Assembly: GCF_017355165.1 (NCBI RefSeq)
Contig: NZ_JADILK010000021.1
Coordinates: forward strand, 1 to 64,000
Direction of reading: 5' to 3'
From: Bacillus sp. SD075
GTDB lineage: Bacteria; Bacillota; Bacilli; Bacillales; DSM-1321
Length of the DNA: 64,000 bases
In this document: positions 35,828 to 45,416 of the stretch, piece by piece
How the letters are laid out: the number at the start of each line of letters is the position of its first letter
Numbering within the stretch: position 1 is the first letter of the stretch
Notes under the pieces: model-generated
The model's database searches: none
What the model was told of the DNA's origin: nothing
Seen by the model: only the letters and a program-made list of their open reading frames with translations
Position numbers and translations under genes: made by a program

Positions 35828-38800
35828 ATGACATCGATTATTATCCCAGAGATTGAAGAGGGCATTGAAAAAATCCTTCTTGTGCAATGGTATAAACAGC
35901 CAGGCGATTATATTACGGTGGGCGAAAGCTTAGCCAAATTCAGCTGTGAGGGCATCGAATTTGACCTCTTTTCAGAAAAAGAAGGCAGCCTTAAAGAATT
36001 GCATGTAGCGGAGGACACTATAGTCAAGGTTGGTGATCTGATATGTTATTTGGATTCTGGCGAAGCTCTTCCAAGGGAAATATTAAAAGGAGTTGAAAAA
36101 CAAGAAACGATAGAAGGTAAAGAGCCCCTTGAAGACGTAACAAGTGTAGCTGGAAAAAATAACATAGACAGTTCGATTTACTTAATGGATAAGAACGAAG
36201 AGCAGGTTCTATTCTCACCTGATTCCCAAACCGTTCCGGTCTCTGCCATTTCAATGACTTATAAAGAAGTGAGATCTTTAATCAGCCATTTATATCAGAG
36301 TGCAGAAGAAACCTTTTTTAAGGTTGAATCGAGCTTTTTTCAAGACATTAAAAAGATGCTCCGTTCCAGATGGGTTTACATGAATAACGGGAATGCTATA
36401 TATGATCACAACATTGCAGCTGTATTTCCTTATAGAAAATACTATGAGTTAGTGGGCGAAGATTTTGACTACAAAAAGCATTTGGACGTTTCCGGTTTTA
36501 TAGGTGATGCCATGACACGGGAAGAAGCTGCCAAAAGTTTCAATACAACCGATCACCCTGTATATAAGAGAATAATAGCTTTAGATGATTATTCCTCGAG
36601 TAAAAATCCTTCCATCTCAAGGATATTTGCCAATCAAACGGCAAACGCTTCTAAATCAATAGCGTTTAAATTCAACGGGTACGACATTCAAGGTTTTGAT
36701 GTAGTTAATCAAAAAAATAATTTGCTAGGAAAAGGATTTTTCGTTCCTGTTTTCCGTTTGAATGGGGAAAATTCCTTTGAAATCAAGGATCAAATGGCTC
36801 TCCATCTCTGGCTGGAAAACCGATTAGTACCATGTGGATTAAGCGCAGAACGCCAGAAGGAGTTTGATTATTTGCTGGCATTGTATCAATTAAAGGGTTT
36901 AGACCAAGAAAGTTTTATAAAAGAATTGCCATCAATCGCTATCGATTCCAAGACGTTTTATGAAAAGCTTTTAAACTCTGAAAAAGTAAGAGCTGATATT
37001 GATACATATGATGAAAAGATGTTAACAGATCCAAACCGAGGACATTGGGATTTATGGCCTGTCCAATCTAATGAAAAACCTTTAACGATAAAACTGAAAG
37101 AAGAAATAATGGGCAGGAACCCTAAAATGGATATTAGGGAGGACGGCATAGTTGGCATTGATTTTGGAACGAAAAGTACAGTGGTCGTTTATCAAGAAGA
37201 AAGTGATTTTACTCTTCCCATGCGTATTGGGGTTGGATACCTTAACACGGAAGTAAAAGACTGGCATTATGAAAATCCGACCGTGATTGAATTTATTGAT
37301 TTAGAACAATTCCTGGAGCTTTATCAAGAAAAAGAAGGAAGACCAGAAACAAGGTGGCAGGATGTGACGGTTTCCCACAATGCCCTCAACAATTTGATGA
37401 ATGGAAAGAGTGACCATTATTATTCCATATTGAATAATCTAAAGCAGTGGGCTGGAGAAAAGAAAAATGAACTCCGATTAAAAGACAAGAAGGGATATGC
37501 CGTTGTACTGCGTCCCTTTCTGGACTTAACCGATCAGGAAATCAACCCAATTGAGTTATACGCCTACTATCTCGGTTTGTATATCAATAACCAGAACAAT
37601 GGAATTTACCTGGACTACACCTTATCTTTCCCGGCGATGTATGAAAAAGTGGTAAGAGAAAAAATGCTAAAGTGTTTTGAGCGTGGGTTAAAAAAGACGC
37701 TTCCTATGCCGATTCAGCAGGATGAAGAATTAATGAAAAAGTTTCGTGTCACCGCTGGGGCGAGTGAACCTGCTGCCTATGCTGTTTGTGCCTTACAGGA
37801 ATACGGGTTTGAACCGGAAGAGAATGAAAAAACGTACTACGGGGTGTTTGATTTTGGTGGAGGAACGACAGATTTTGATTTTGGGATTTGGCGTGAAGCG
37901 GGCTTGAAAGAAAGCAGATATGATTATGTCATTGAGCATTTTGCAGCGGGCGGGGACCGTTATTTAGGTGGGGAGAAGATGCTAGAGCTTTTGGCATTCC
38001 AAGTGTTTAAAAATAATCAAAGAACAATGCGTGAGCTAAATATTCCTTTTACTCTCCCAGCAGAATGTGTGAAATTTCCCGGAAGTGAAATGCTGATTAA
38101 TGAATCACAAGAATCCTATTTAAATACGAAACAATTGGTAGAAAAATTAAGGCCACTTTGGGAAAGACGTGGACGGTATGAAGAACAGTTTGGAAAAGGA
38201 ATGTTTCGGGCAGACTTGTTTGACAAAGCCGGCCACGCAAAACTCAATGTGGAACTTTTGATCGATCAAGATGAAATGGAACAACTGATTGAGGAAAGAA
38301 TTGAAAAAGGCATTAAAAATTTCTTTGAGTCATTAAGGCGCGCTTTTGCCCGGTTAGAACCAGGCAAAATTAATAAAGTACATATCCTGCTTGCGGGTAA
38401 TTCAAGTAAATCCCCGGTCGTTATGAATCTATTTAATAAATGGATTGAAAGGGAGGTACAGAACACTCAAAACTGGGGAGAAGTGTCTGATAATCTTTTT
38501 GAGATTCTTCCACCACTGGGGACAGAAGGCGCTTATTTAAAGCAGGAAGAGAGAAACAGAGTGGTCAATCGAGATATTTTAACAGCTCCTACGGGAAAAA
38601 CAGGCGTTGCTTTTGGACTTGTACAAAGCAGAAAAGGTGGAAGTATAAAAGTTATTGACCGCGATATGGTGAATGGCGAATCAAAGTTCAAGTATTTTCT
38701 TGGCATCGGGAGAAAAGGGAAATTAAAAACAGTGATTGATCAAGAAGAAGAGTATAACATATGGCATCTTTTCATTGATGCGTCAGAAGAAGATTTTGAA

Positions 38801-39013
38801 ATTTATTACACAAGCCTGCCGGAAGCTAACACCAACCAGCTTGATATTAAGCAGGCACAGAGGAAAAAGCTTCGAATTGAGCATGCAGATGATTCAGCTT
38901 TTGTTTATATTCGAATCATAAGCCCGACTGTTATTGAATATGTTGTTGCAGAAGAAGATTCGATTATAAAAGGAGTTCATTTAAGTGAAATTACTAAAGT
39001 GGAATTAAGCTGA
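35828..39013 (+). CDS. Hsp70-like ATPase with N-terminal lipoyl-like domain
   Basis: 1061 residues. Residues 1-80 have the biotinyl/lipoyl hammerhead pattern (VQWYKQPGDYITVGESLAKF, EKEGSLKELHVAEDTIVKVG), but the modified lysine of the usual DKA/MKM turn is absent (SCEGIEF). Residues about 85-435 match nothing I know. An actin/Hsp70 ATPase follows: phosphate-1 loop VGIDFGTKSTVVV (about 442-454), phosphate-2 loop FDFGGGTTDFDFG (about 673-685), AAGGDRYLGGEKMLELLAF, and adenosine motif LLAGNSSKSPVV (about 853-864). A beta-rich C-terminal part (about 930-1061) could be a substrate domain. AAAGGAG precedes the ATG. No membrane span or signal. Function unknown; chaperone-like or conflict-system ATPase are options. 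Confidence 0.85.
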   Translation: MTSIIIPEIEEGIEKILLVQWYKQPGDYITVGESLAKFSCEGIEFDLFSEKEGSLKELHVAEDTIVKVGDLICYLDSGEALPREILKGVEKQETIEGKEPLEDVTSVAGKNNIDSSIYLMDKNEEQVLFSPDSQTVPVSAISMTYKEVRSLISHLYQSAEETFFKVESSFFQDIKKMLRSRWVYMNNGNAIYDHNIAAVFPYRKYYELVGEDFDYKKHLDVSGFIGDAMTREEAAKSFNTTDHPVYKRIIALDDYSSSKNPSISRIFANQTANASKSIAFKFNGYDIQGFDVVNQKNNLLGKGFFVPVFRLNGENSFEIKDQMALHLWLENRLVPCGLSAERQKEFDYLLALYQLKGLDQESFIKELPSIAIDSKTFYEKLLNSEKVRADIDTYDEKMLTDPNRGHWDLWPVQSNEKPLTIKLKEEIMGRNPKMDIREDGIVGIDFGTKSTVVVYQEESDFTLPMRIGVGYLNTEVKDWHYENPTVIEFIDLEQFLELYQEKEGRPETRWQDVTVSHNALNNLMNGKSDHYYSILNNLKQWAGEKKNELRLKDKKGYAVVLRPFLDLTDQEINPIELYAYYLGLYINNQNNGIYLDYTLSFPAMYEKVVREKMLKCFERGLKKTLPMPIQQDEELMKKFRVTAGASEPAAYAVCALQEYGFEPEENEKTYYGVFDFGGGTTDFDFGIWREAGLKESRYDYVIEHFAAGGDRYLGGEKMLELLAFQVFKNNQRTMRELNIPFTLPAECVKFPGSEMLINESQESYLNTKQLVEKLRPLWERRGRYEEQFGKGMFRADLFDKAGHAKLNVELLIDQDEMEQLIEERIEKGIKNFFESLRRAFARLEPGKINKVHILLAGNSSKSPVVMNLFNKWIEREVQNTQNWGEVSDNLFEILPPLGTEGAYLKQEERNRVVNRDILTAPTGKTGVAFGLVQSRKGGSIKVIDRDMVNGESKFKYFLGIGRKGKLKTVIDQEEEYNIWHLFIDASEEDFEIYYTSLPEANTNQLDIKQAQRKKLRIEHADDSAFVYIRIISPTVIEYVVAEEDSIIKGVHLSEITKVELS

Positions 39014-39398
39014 TCTTTCATTAAAAGAAGATATGTTAAACAAAAAATATTTTCGTAAACACACAACAGATATAAAGATTGGTTACTCATGTCCATCCAT
39101 GTATAGGCTGATTTACTTCAACAAATGAGACGTGAGGTAGCTGAAAGTGCGCGAAGACGATTCCACCACGTAATAGATATGAAAAAATAAAGAAGCAATT
39201 TGATGGTAGATGTCCCCACATGGTTTTATGTAAAAAGGGCTGCCAGTAGATTTAAAGTTAAAGTCCTCCCACAGTATACTGTGGGAGGACTTTTCATGCT
39301 CATCGTATTTGTATTCCCATGGTACTTTATAATGTTTAAGAAAAAGTTCGCATTTTCAACATTTAATGCTAGAAGCTCTATGTGTTTATCTTGACGGT
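39014..39398. other. Intergenic stretch ending in a bidirectional terminator
   Basis: Between the Hsp70-like gene and the convergent gerC. A 22-codon frame at 39125 (MRREVAESARRRFHHVIDMK) has no convincing ribosome site. The terminator at 39260-39296 is the only clear feature. Confidence 0.5.
39260..39296. terminator. Bidirectional terminator, 34-bp perfect palindrome
   Basis: AAAGTCCTCCCACAGTA and its exact complement meet at 39260-39293, followed by TTTTC on plus and TTTAACTTTAAA on minus. It serves the convergent Hsp70-like and ger operons and resembles the integrase-end hairpins at 15465 and 17188. Confidence 0.85.
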
Positions 39399-40613
39399 TC
39401 ATTTCTTTGATCCTCCTGATGTACCATAATCATTAATAGTTAATTTTACATCGTAGTTGATCGGAGTTTCACTAAATGTTTGGTCCCAATCCTTTTTAAC
39501 CTTATTCCATACTTTGGGATTTTCAATTCTCAAGCGGTTTCCGAAGCCAGCAATGTCTACTTGGTATTCTTTTTGCATTTTTTCTAATACATTCCCCACC
39601 AAGCGTTTCACTTCTTTTTCAGCTGATTTTTCTGCATTTTTTAGAAATTCATTTTTAAAGGAATCTCCTGAATCTACCCAGTTTTCAGACAGTCTTCCCG
39701 TTGATTCAATGTTTACATCAAAAGAGATGTTATCTCCTTTAACTCGTGGTTTGATAGTGCTTTTCATGGACTCTATTTCATAAACAATCAGCTGACCGGT
39801 TTCCTTATCATAGCCTTTCACTACACCGCCTTTTCCCTTACCTGTTATCCAGGTTATCCCCTCCACTTCTTCCTCATTTAAAGTACCAGTCATTTTGTGT
39901 GTCTTTCCATCAATCACGGCAGCTCCGGCAAATTTGACCTGCCCATTCACTGATAGTACTTTTTGCATCAGAAAACTGGAGCCCGATTTGATCTTGCTTT
40001 CTACTTTAATATGCGACATGGGAGGCAAAATCCTCGTTGTTCGATATGCATTTTCTACAATGCCAGCCAGACGGAACGCTGGAATTTCTCCTGCTTTCTT
40101 TGTTTCCAGTGTCTTACTTGCTCTTCCTTTACTGATGAGCACAAGACAGCTTGGTCTGATCTCACTTTCTCGAAGATTTTGATCAAGTAATTGTTCCAAT
40201 TTATAAGATCTTGCAAGATTTTCACCGATAACAACCACTTTCATATGGTGACCGGTTACAGGTTGCTGGCTTCTCAATGATAATTCACGAACCATTTGAT
40301 GGACGGAGTCTCCAGTTTCAGAAACGTTCACATAAGATTTTTGTAGTGGACCTGCTTGTTTAGTTGTTGAACTCGCAACTTGTGGAGTGATAAATTGATA
40401 GGTGGCAGTAATCAGGTTTCTTTTTGAATAACCCTTCCCGTATTCATTTAACTCTTTCTCGTTGGAGGACTCCCTGCCCTTATCGAATGCCAAACCTATA
40501 CCTAGGCTTTGCTCTTCAATTTCATGACTGCTCCAACATCCTGTAAGGAATAAAAACAAAAGAACGGAGAGGGAAATGAAAAGGGGACGTATATTGCTAT
40601 GTGATCGTTCCAT
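39399..40613 (-). CDS. Germinant receptor C subunit, Ger(x)C lipoprotein
   Basis: 404 residues. A signal peptide with lipobox LTGC (Cys about residue 26) marks a lipoprotein exposed at the spore inner membrane. Family features: WSSHEIEEQSLGIGLAFDKG after the Cys, HQMVRELSLRSQQPVTGHH, the central IRPSCLVLISKG, and the C-terminal FLKNAEKSAEKEVKRLV helix with DIAGFGNRL. It acts with A and B subunits in nutrient sensing. Its start overlaps gerB by 17 bases. Confidence 0.93.
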   Translation of the reverse strand: MERSHSNIRPLFISLSVLLFLFLTGCWSSHEIEEQSLGIGLAFDKGRESSNEKELNEYGKGYSKRNLITATYQFITPQVASSTTKQAGPLQKSYVNVSETGDSVHQMVRELSLRSQQPVTGHHMKVVVIGENLARSYKLEQLLDQNLRESEIRPSCLVLISKGRASKTLETKKAGEIPAFRLAGIVENAYRTTRILPPMSHIKVESKIKSGSSFLMQKVLSVNGQVKFAGAAVIDGKTHKMTGTLNEEEVEGITWITGKGKGGVVKGYDKETGQLIVYEIESMKSTIKPRVKGDNISFDVNIESTGRLSENWVDSGDSFKNEFLKNAEKSAEKEVKRLVGNVLEKMQKEYQVDIAGFGNRLRIENPKVWNKVKKDWDQTFSETPINYDVKLTINDYGTSGGSKK

Positions 40614-41697
40614 ATTTTCCTCCCTTTATTCTTGAGATGATAAGCAGGAGAAGCGGGAGTAAACCAAATAAAAACAATGCGATATTGCCGACGAAATCTC
40701 CTTGTTTAAACAGGTCATTGATATTTTTTGGGATCATGGCAATGATGTATAAAATCGGGAGCAAGCCAAACATAAATGGGTGAATGCTCCTTTTCGTAAT
40801 TTGAGCTAGGCCTAATGCAGCCGCAAAGTATGTAATGGTAAATGTTGCAAATATTTGCATGATCCAAATCACGAGCAATAAAGATTCAAACCGTTCAAAG
40901 ATCAAACCGGAGATTTCAAAACTTCGTATAAGATCAAGTGTCGGCCATGTTCTCATGACTACGCCATCAACAGATAATGCTCCGATGACCATTACGACCG
41001 TTATCACGTAAAAGATCAATGGAATGGAAACTCCAAAAAGCAGGGCTTTCACTGCTTTTTTAGGCTGATTCATAAACGGAAGAAGCAGTAACATGATTTC
41101 AGGTCCTGTAAAAGCGAGAGCTGTTGTTTTTACTCCTTTTAGTACAGGGATGATTCCTTCTCCTAATACAGGACGCAGATTATCTAACTCAAATATTTTA
41201 AAGCTCATAAAGGTAACAACCAAAAAAAGGATAACTGTCAAAGGGAATATAATTTCAAAGAGACGGGCGATCGGATTAATGCCGCCGATGACCAAATAAA
41301 GACTTACCCACATGAAAATCATCATAATTGCCCAAGTAGGTGTACCTTCAAGAAGTAAATACTTTACTACCTCCGCCATTGCACGGAGCTGAAACCCTGA
41401 GGTCATAAGAAAATTACAGATTACAACCAAACTGAGTAACCCACCCACCCATTTTCCAACAATATCATTGATGTATTGATAAAAGGTTTTTTCGGGAAAC
41501 TGTTGGCTTAATTTGACCATAATCACCCCCGCGGTTATGGAGATAGCCCCGCCTAAAATGACACTTATCCATACATCTGGTGTTTGTACCTTCTCTGTAG
41601 ATGATCTGGGTAGGGTGAGTAATCCTGTGCCGAGTATGAAATTGATGACAATGACAGCTGCTTGAGGAGTTGTAATTTTGTCTTTCGGGCTGATCAT
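40597..41697 (-). CDS. Germinant receptor B subunit, GerAB/spore permease family
   Basis: 366 residues with 10 membrane spans, APC superfamily. Starts with ISPKDKITTPQAAVIVINFI and GTGLLTLPRS, typical of GerAB; the later KTTALAFTGPEIMLLLLPFM is also characteristic. The B subunit binds the germinant in known receptors. It starts 26 bases after the A-subunit stop and overlaps the C subunit gene. Confidence 0.93.
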   Translation of the reverse strand: MISPKDKITTPQAAVIVINFILGTGLLTLPRSSTEKVQTPDVWISVILGGAISITAGVIMVKLSQQFPEKTFYQYINDIVGKWVGGLLSLVVICNFLMTSGFQLRAMAEVVKYLLLEGTPTWAIMMIFMWVSLYLVIGGINPIARLFEIIFPLTVILFLVVTFMSFKIFELDNLRPVLGEGIIPVLKGVKTTALAFTGPEIMLLLLPFMNQPKKAVKALLFGVSIPLIFYVITVVMVIGALSVDGVVMRTWPTLDLIRSFEISGLIFERFESLLLVIWIMQIFATFTITYFAAALGLAQITKRSIHPFMFGLLPILYIIAMIPKNINDLFKQGDFVGNIALFLFGLLPLLLLIISRIKGGKYGTIT

Positions 41698-41723
41698 TCT
41701 TTAACCACCTTTTCACCGATAGG

Positions 41724-43298
41724 TTATCCTTTACGTATGGGGTTTTTTGTATGCAGCATCTTTGGACGGCGTTTCATCATCATAAGTGGCATGCGTACCA
41801 CCAGGTCTTTCCAATCACTTAAGCGATAAGGAACGGCTGGACTTAAATAAGGCACACCAAAGCTTTTTAATTTCACTAAATGGCTGATCATTAAAAGAAA
41901 AAAGAGAATGACCCCGAATAACCCAAATGTGGCAGCACATAGCATTGCGGGAAAACGAAGAATCCGCAATGTGAATCCAGTACTATATTGCGGAATGGAA
42001 AATGATGAAATCGCGGTTAACGCTACCACGATGACCAAAACGGGGCTAACGATCCCTGCCTGTACAGCAGCTTCCCCAATGATTAAACCGCCGACAATTC
42101 CCATTGCGGGACCGATTGGCTTAGGTAATCGCAGTCCTGCTTCCCTTAATATCTCGATGGATATTTCCATGAATAATGCTTCGATAAGTGCCGGAAACGG
42201 AACCCCGGATCTGGTTTCTATAATGGAGATGGCCAGTTTGGTCGGAATCAGCCCGGAATGAAATGAAATGAAAGCAATATATAAAGACGGTGTAAAAAGA
42301 GCCAGAATAGCTGCGAGGTAACGAAGCATACGGATGAATGTACCTGGAATCCACCTTTCATAATAATCTTCCGGTGATTGTAACATCATGCTTAAGGTAA
42401 CTGGAACGATCAAGGCGAAGGGCGTCCCATCTAATAAGATAGCCACTCGACCTTCCATCAAAGCAGCGATCACGCGATCCGGACGCTCTGTATTCTGTAC
42501 TTGCGGAAAAGGACTAAGGTAATTATCTTCGATAAGTTGCTCTACATAACCTGATTCAGGAACATTATCAATATCTATTTTCTTAATTCGGATTTCTACC
42601 TCTTGAACTAATTCGGGGTCAACAATATCTTTTATGTAAGCGACAACCAAATCTTTTTTTGAACGCTTTCCTACTTGGAATTTTACTAATGATAAATTCT
42701 CAATTTCACCACTACCCCTTAAAAAGGATGTATTATCACTCAAGGATTCAGTGAAACCGATCCTCGGACCTCTGACTAATGCCTCTGATACCGGCTCTTC
42801 GATCGTCCTTGTTTTAAGTTTTGTAGTTCCAAGGATCAGCGCATCCGATGATCCATCAATTAAAAGAGCAGTAGAACCTGTGAGTACTTTAGATGCTAAT
42901 TCTTTAATGGAACGGACTGCTTCGATTTCACTAATGGATAACACTTCATTTTTTATGAATTCTTTTGAAATGTTTCCTTTGAGGTAGGGCTGGTCCTGTT
43001 TATATTTTGCTGAAAAATCAATCATCAATGATGGCATAATATGCTTATCAATGAGATCTTTATCCGATAGTCCTTCCGCAAATATGATAACTGACCGTAT
43101 TCCGGTACGCCCTAGATTAAATTCTCGAAAATGCACATCCCAATTATGGCCAATTTCTTGCCTGACACAATCAAGATTAAAATTAAGATTATCTGTAAAC
43201 TGACGCGTTGTATCTTGGGAGGAATATGCTTCTTGTTTGTCTTCATTGGTACTATTCCCTTTTTTACCAATCTTTGATATCCACTCTTTCATTCTCAT
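41724..43298 (-). CDS. Germinant receptor A subunit, GerA family
   Basis: About 524 residues. The soluble N-terminal domain (to about 290) has [20 protein letters not shown] and [20 protein letters not shown]; the membrane part (about 300-465) includes [20 protein letters not shown] and [20 protein letters not shown]. Possible starts are GTG 43301, ATG 43298 and ATG 43292; AAAGGATGA favours 43292 by spacing. The start overlaps the stop of the small upstream membrane gene. It is a paralogue of the gene at 611, but here the complete A-B-C operon is present. Confidence 0.93.
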   Translation of the reverse strand: MRMKEWISKIGKKGNSTNEDKQEAYSSQDTTRQFTDNLNFNLDCVRQEIGHNWDVHFREFNLGRTGIRSVIIFAEGLSDKDLIDKHIMPSLMIDFSAKYKQDQPYLKGNISKEFIKNEVLSISEIEAVRSIKELASKVLTGSTALLIDGSSDALILGTTKLKTRTIEEPVSEALVRGPRIGFTESLSDNTSFLRGSGEIENLSLVKFQVGKRSKKDLVVAYIKDIVDPELVQEVEIRIKKIDIDNVPESGYVEQLIEDNYLSPFPQVQNTERPDRVIAALMEGRVAILLDGTPFALIVPVTLSMMLQSPEDYYERWIPGTFIRMLRYLAAILALFTPSLYIAFISFHSGLIPTKLAISIIETRSGVPFPALIEALFMEISIEILREAGLRLPKPIGPAMGIVGGLIIGEAAVQAGIVSPVLVIVVALTAISSFSIPQYSTGFTLRILRFPAMLCAATFGLFGVILFFLLMISHLVKLKSFGVPYLSPAVPYRLSDWKDLVVRMPLMMMKRRPKMLHTKNPIRKG

Positions 43299-43429
43299 CA
43301 CTCATCCTTTGAGGTACGAAGCCAATAAAACAATTTGCAGATTGAATACGGTATAAGAAAAACAATAAAAGCTTGTATAAAAACCTGCCATGCTGGAAGG
43401 TAGGAAACAACCGTTTTCCACATTTTCAT
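43298..43429 (-). CDS. 43-residue membrane peptide at the head of the ger operon
   Basis: Minus reading from ATG 43429 (or ATG 43423, better spaced from AGGGTG) to TGA 43298, which overlaps the A-subunit start codon. The product ([17 protein letters not shown]..., then a hydrophobic [17 protein letters not shown] and charged end RTSKDE) has one membrane span. The tight overlap with gerA implies translational coupling and a role with the receptor. No family recognised. Confidence 0.6.
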   Translation of the reverse strand: MKMWKTVVSYLPAWQVFIQAFIVFLIPYSICKLFYWLRTSKDE

Positions 43430-43943
43430 CACCCTATACTTGTCTCAGATAGCAGTAGAATTATGTAAAATTCCTTTATTTCTCGAATAGTATTAATATC
43501 TTCTTCGTTTCTTATGCAATGAAGTTAAAAGCCACTAACGTATTTGCAACACTTTATACTGGTATCTTAATGAACGAGGAAATGAGAGAATTATTATTAT
43601 TATTGGCTTTTCCTCTTTGAAATGGAGGAGACCTATCTCAAGATTTCGAAATATAATTTTAAAAATATAAATAACAAATTGAAATGATGTTCGGAATAAT
43701 ATATACTGAAAATTGAGAAATATTGGTAAATATTATCTGCTTTTGGGGAATATCCGCATTTATCAACTTAAGAATTAGACATACTGATAGCAACCAGGAA
43801 CGGAAAAGGATACACGATTAGCGCTTTATAGGATTGTGAATCCTGGTGAAAAAGAATGGAATGAGTGAGAATATCTTTCGTTATTGGTCAAAAGGTAAAG
43901 TCGTTCCTTAATTTCTAAAGTGCGATTTCAAAGGGGGGGGAAA
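43430..43943. other. Divergent intergenic region between ger operon and serine hydrolase
   Basis: About 510 bases. It should hold the forespore promoter of the ger operon on minus and the hydrolase promoter on plus; I could not assign either with confidence. No gene seen. Confidence 0.4.
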
Positions 43944-45320
43944 ATGATGAATATAGGGACAAGCTGCACACTAGGTTCAATTCTGGCACTTTCCTTACTA
44001 GTACCATCCGTGTCTATTGCTACTGAAAATCCAATACAGGATGCTGCTGTGAGTAAGGAAACTTCCAGCGAGTATCCAATATTGAAGAAAGCAAAAAAAC
44101 CAGAAGAAGCGGGCTTTTCGTCTGAAAAGCTGGAAAAGGTGGACCAGCTTATTGAATTGGAAGTGGCTGCCGGTTTCCCTGGTGCTGCCCTGATTGTCAT
44201 AAAGGACGGAAAGATCGTTAAAAATGAAAGATACGGGTATAAACAGAAATATAATGAACATACGCCTCTTAAGAAGTTTCAGAATATGGAAAATGACACG
44301 TTATTTGACCTTGCTTCAAACACGAAGATGTATGCAACCAATTTTGCTATTCAGAAATTAGTCAGTGAAGGCAAGCTGAATATCCAGGAAAAAGTCCAGC
44401 AATACATACCTGAATTCAAAGACACCGAGGAGGATGTGGTCAAAGGAAAGGACAATTTGAGGATTATTGATGTTCTTCATCATACTGCAGGGTTTAGACC
44501 CGATCCGCAATACCATAATCCAAAGGTTTCGAAAGAACTTTATTCCCAGGAACGGGATAAGACCATCGAGTTCATTTCTAAAACACCGCTCACATATGTA
44601 CCTGGAACACAGAATGTATACAGTGATGTCGATTATATGCTGCTTGGCGCCATTGTTGAGGAAATAACGGGTCAGCAGCTTGACTCCTATGTTGAAAATG
44701 AATTGTTCAAGCCGCTTGGGTTGAAAAATACAAAGTTCAATCCTCTTCAAAAGGGCTTTAAACCAAAGGATTTTGCTGCAACGGAATTGCTTGGTAACAC
44801 CCGGGATGGGGAAATGGATTTCCCAAATATTCGCACATACACACTTCAAGGGGAAGTGCATGATGAAAAAGCCTTTTATTCGATGGGAGGCGTTTCAGGG
44901 CATGCAGGTCTTTTCTCCAATACAAAAGATATGGCTGTCCTTCTGCAGGTTATGCTAAATGGGGGGGGATATGGTAAACATACGTTGTTTGATCAAGAAA
45001 CCATCGATGAATTCGTTGCGCCTTCCGAAATGAATCCTACATATGGACTTGGGTGGAGACGAAATGGCGATGCTAGCATGGAGTGGATGTTCAGTCCTTA
45101 TGCGAGCGACAGTGCTTACGGTCATACTGGATGGACGGGGACAGTCACGATCATTGATCCTGAAATGGATTTAGGGATTGTTTTACTTACAAACAAAAAG
45201 CACTCTCCACTCGTTGACCCTGTAGCCAATCCCAATCAGTTTTTTGGCGATCTCTTCAAAACAGGAAGCTATGGAAGTGTTGTAACTGCTATTTATGAAG
45301 CATTGGAAATGAATGAATAA
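43944..45320 (+). CDS. Secreted serine hydrolase, beta-lactamase/PBP4*-AmiE family
   Basis: About 458 residues. Signal peptide at the N-terminus (ILALSLLVPSVSIATE). The class C beta-lactamase fold has SxxK as Ser125-Asn-Thr-Lys128 in LASNTKMYATN, the YxN box replaced by Tyr-Ser-Asp in VYSDVDYMLLGAIVEE, and HTG in YGHTGWTGTVTI. Related proteins include esterases, D-Ala peptidases and the muropeptide amidase AmiE. The substrate is open; a wall-related one is most likely. A G8 run directly before ATG 43944 is the ribosome site; the frame also opens at GTG 43920. Confidence 0.88.
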   Translation: MMNIGTSCTLGSILALSLLVPSVSIATENPIQDAAVSKETSSEYPILKKAKKPEEAGFSSEKLEKVDQLIELEVAAGFPGAALIVIKDGKIVKNERYGYKQKYNEHTPLKKFQNMENDTLFDLASNTKMYATNFAIQKLVSEGKLNIQEKVQQYIPEFKDTEEDVVKGKDNLRIIDVLHHTAGFRPDPQYHNPKVSKELYSQERDKTIEFISKTPLTYVPGTQNVYSDVDYMLLGAIVEEITGQQLDSYVENELFKPLGLKNTKFNPLQKGFKPKDFAATELLGNTRDGEMDFPNIRTYTLQGEVHDEKAFYSMGGVSGHAGLFSNTKDMAVLLQVMLNGGGYGKHTLFDQETIDEFVAPSEMNPTYGLGWRRNGDASMEWMFSPYASDSAYGHTGWTGTVTIIDPEMDLGIVLLTNKKHSPLVDPVANPNQFFGDLFKTGSYGSVVTAIYEALEMNE

Positions 45321-45339
45321 TATATATATCCATCAAGTG

Positions 45340-45373
45340 AAAGGCCTCCCATTAGTGTCGGGAGGCCTTTTTC
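45340..45373. terminator. Bidirectional terminator between convergent genes
   Basis: AAAGGCCTCCC and GGGAGGCCTTT around ATTAGTGTC, with T5 on plus. Shared by the serine hydrolase and ABC exporter genes. Confidence 0.85.
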
Positions 45374-45416
45374 TTGATCTATCAGAATGTCTGTAATTCT
45401 TATAGCCTAGCTTAAT

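Noticed and set aside
35828-39013. Considered ordinary DnaK or a pyruvate carboxylase/lipoyl-type enzyme
   Set aside because: DnaK is about 610 residues and starts with the phosphate-1 loop at its N-terminus; the lipoyl-like part lacks the modifiable lysine and no carboxylase or acyltransferase domain is present.
44358-44861. 167-codon minus-strand open frame
   Set aside because: Antisense to the serine hydrolase; Phe/Ile/Arg-rich shadow without a plausible start.
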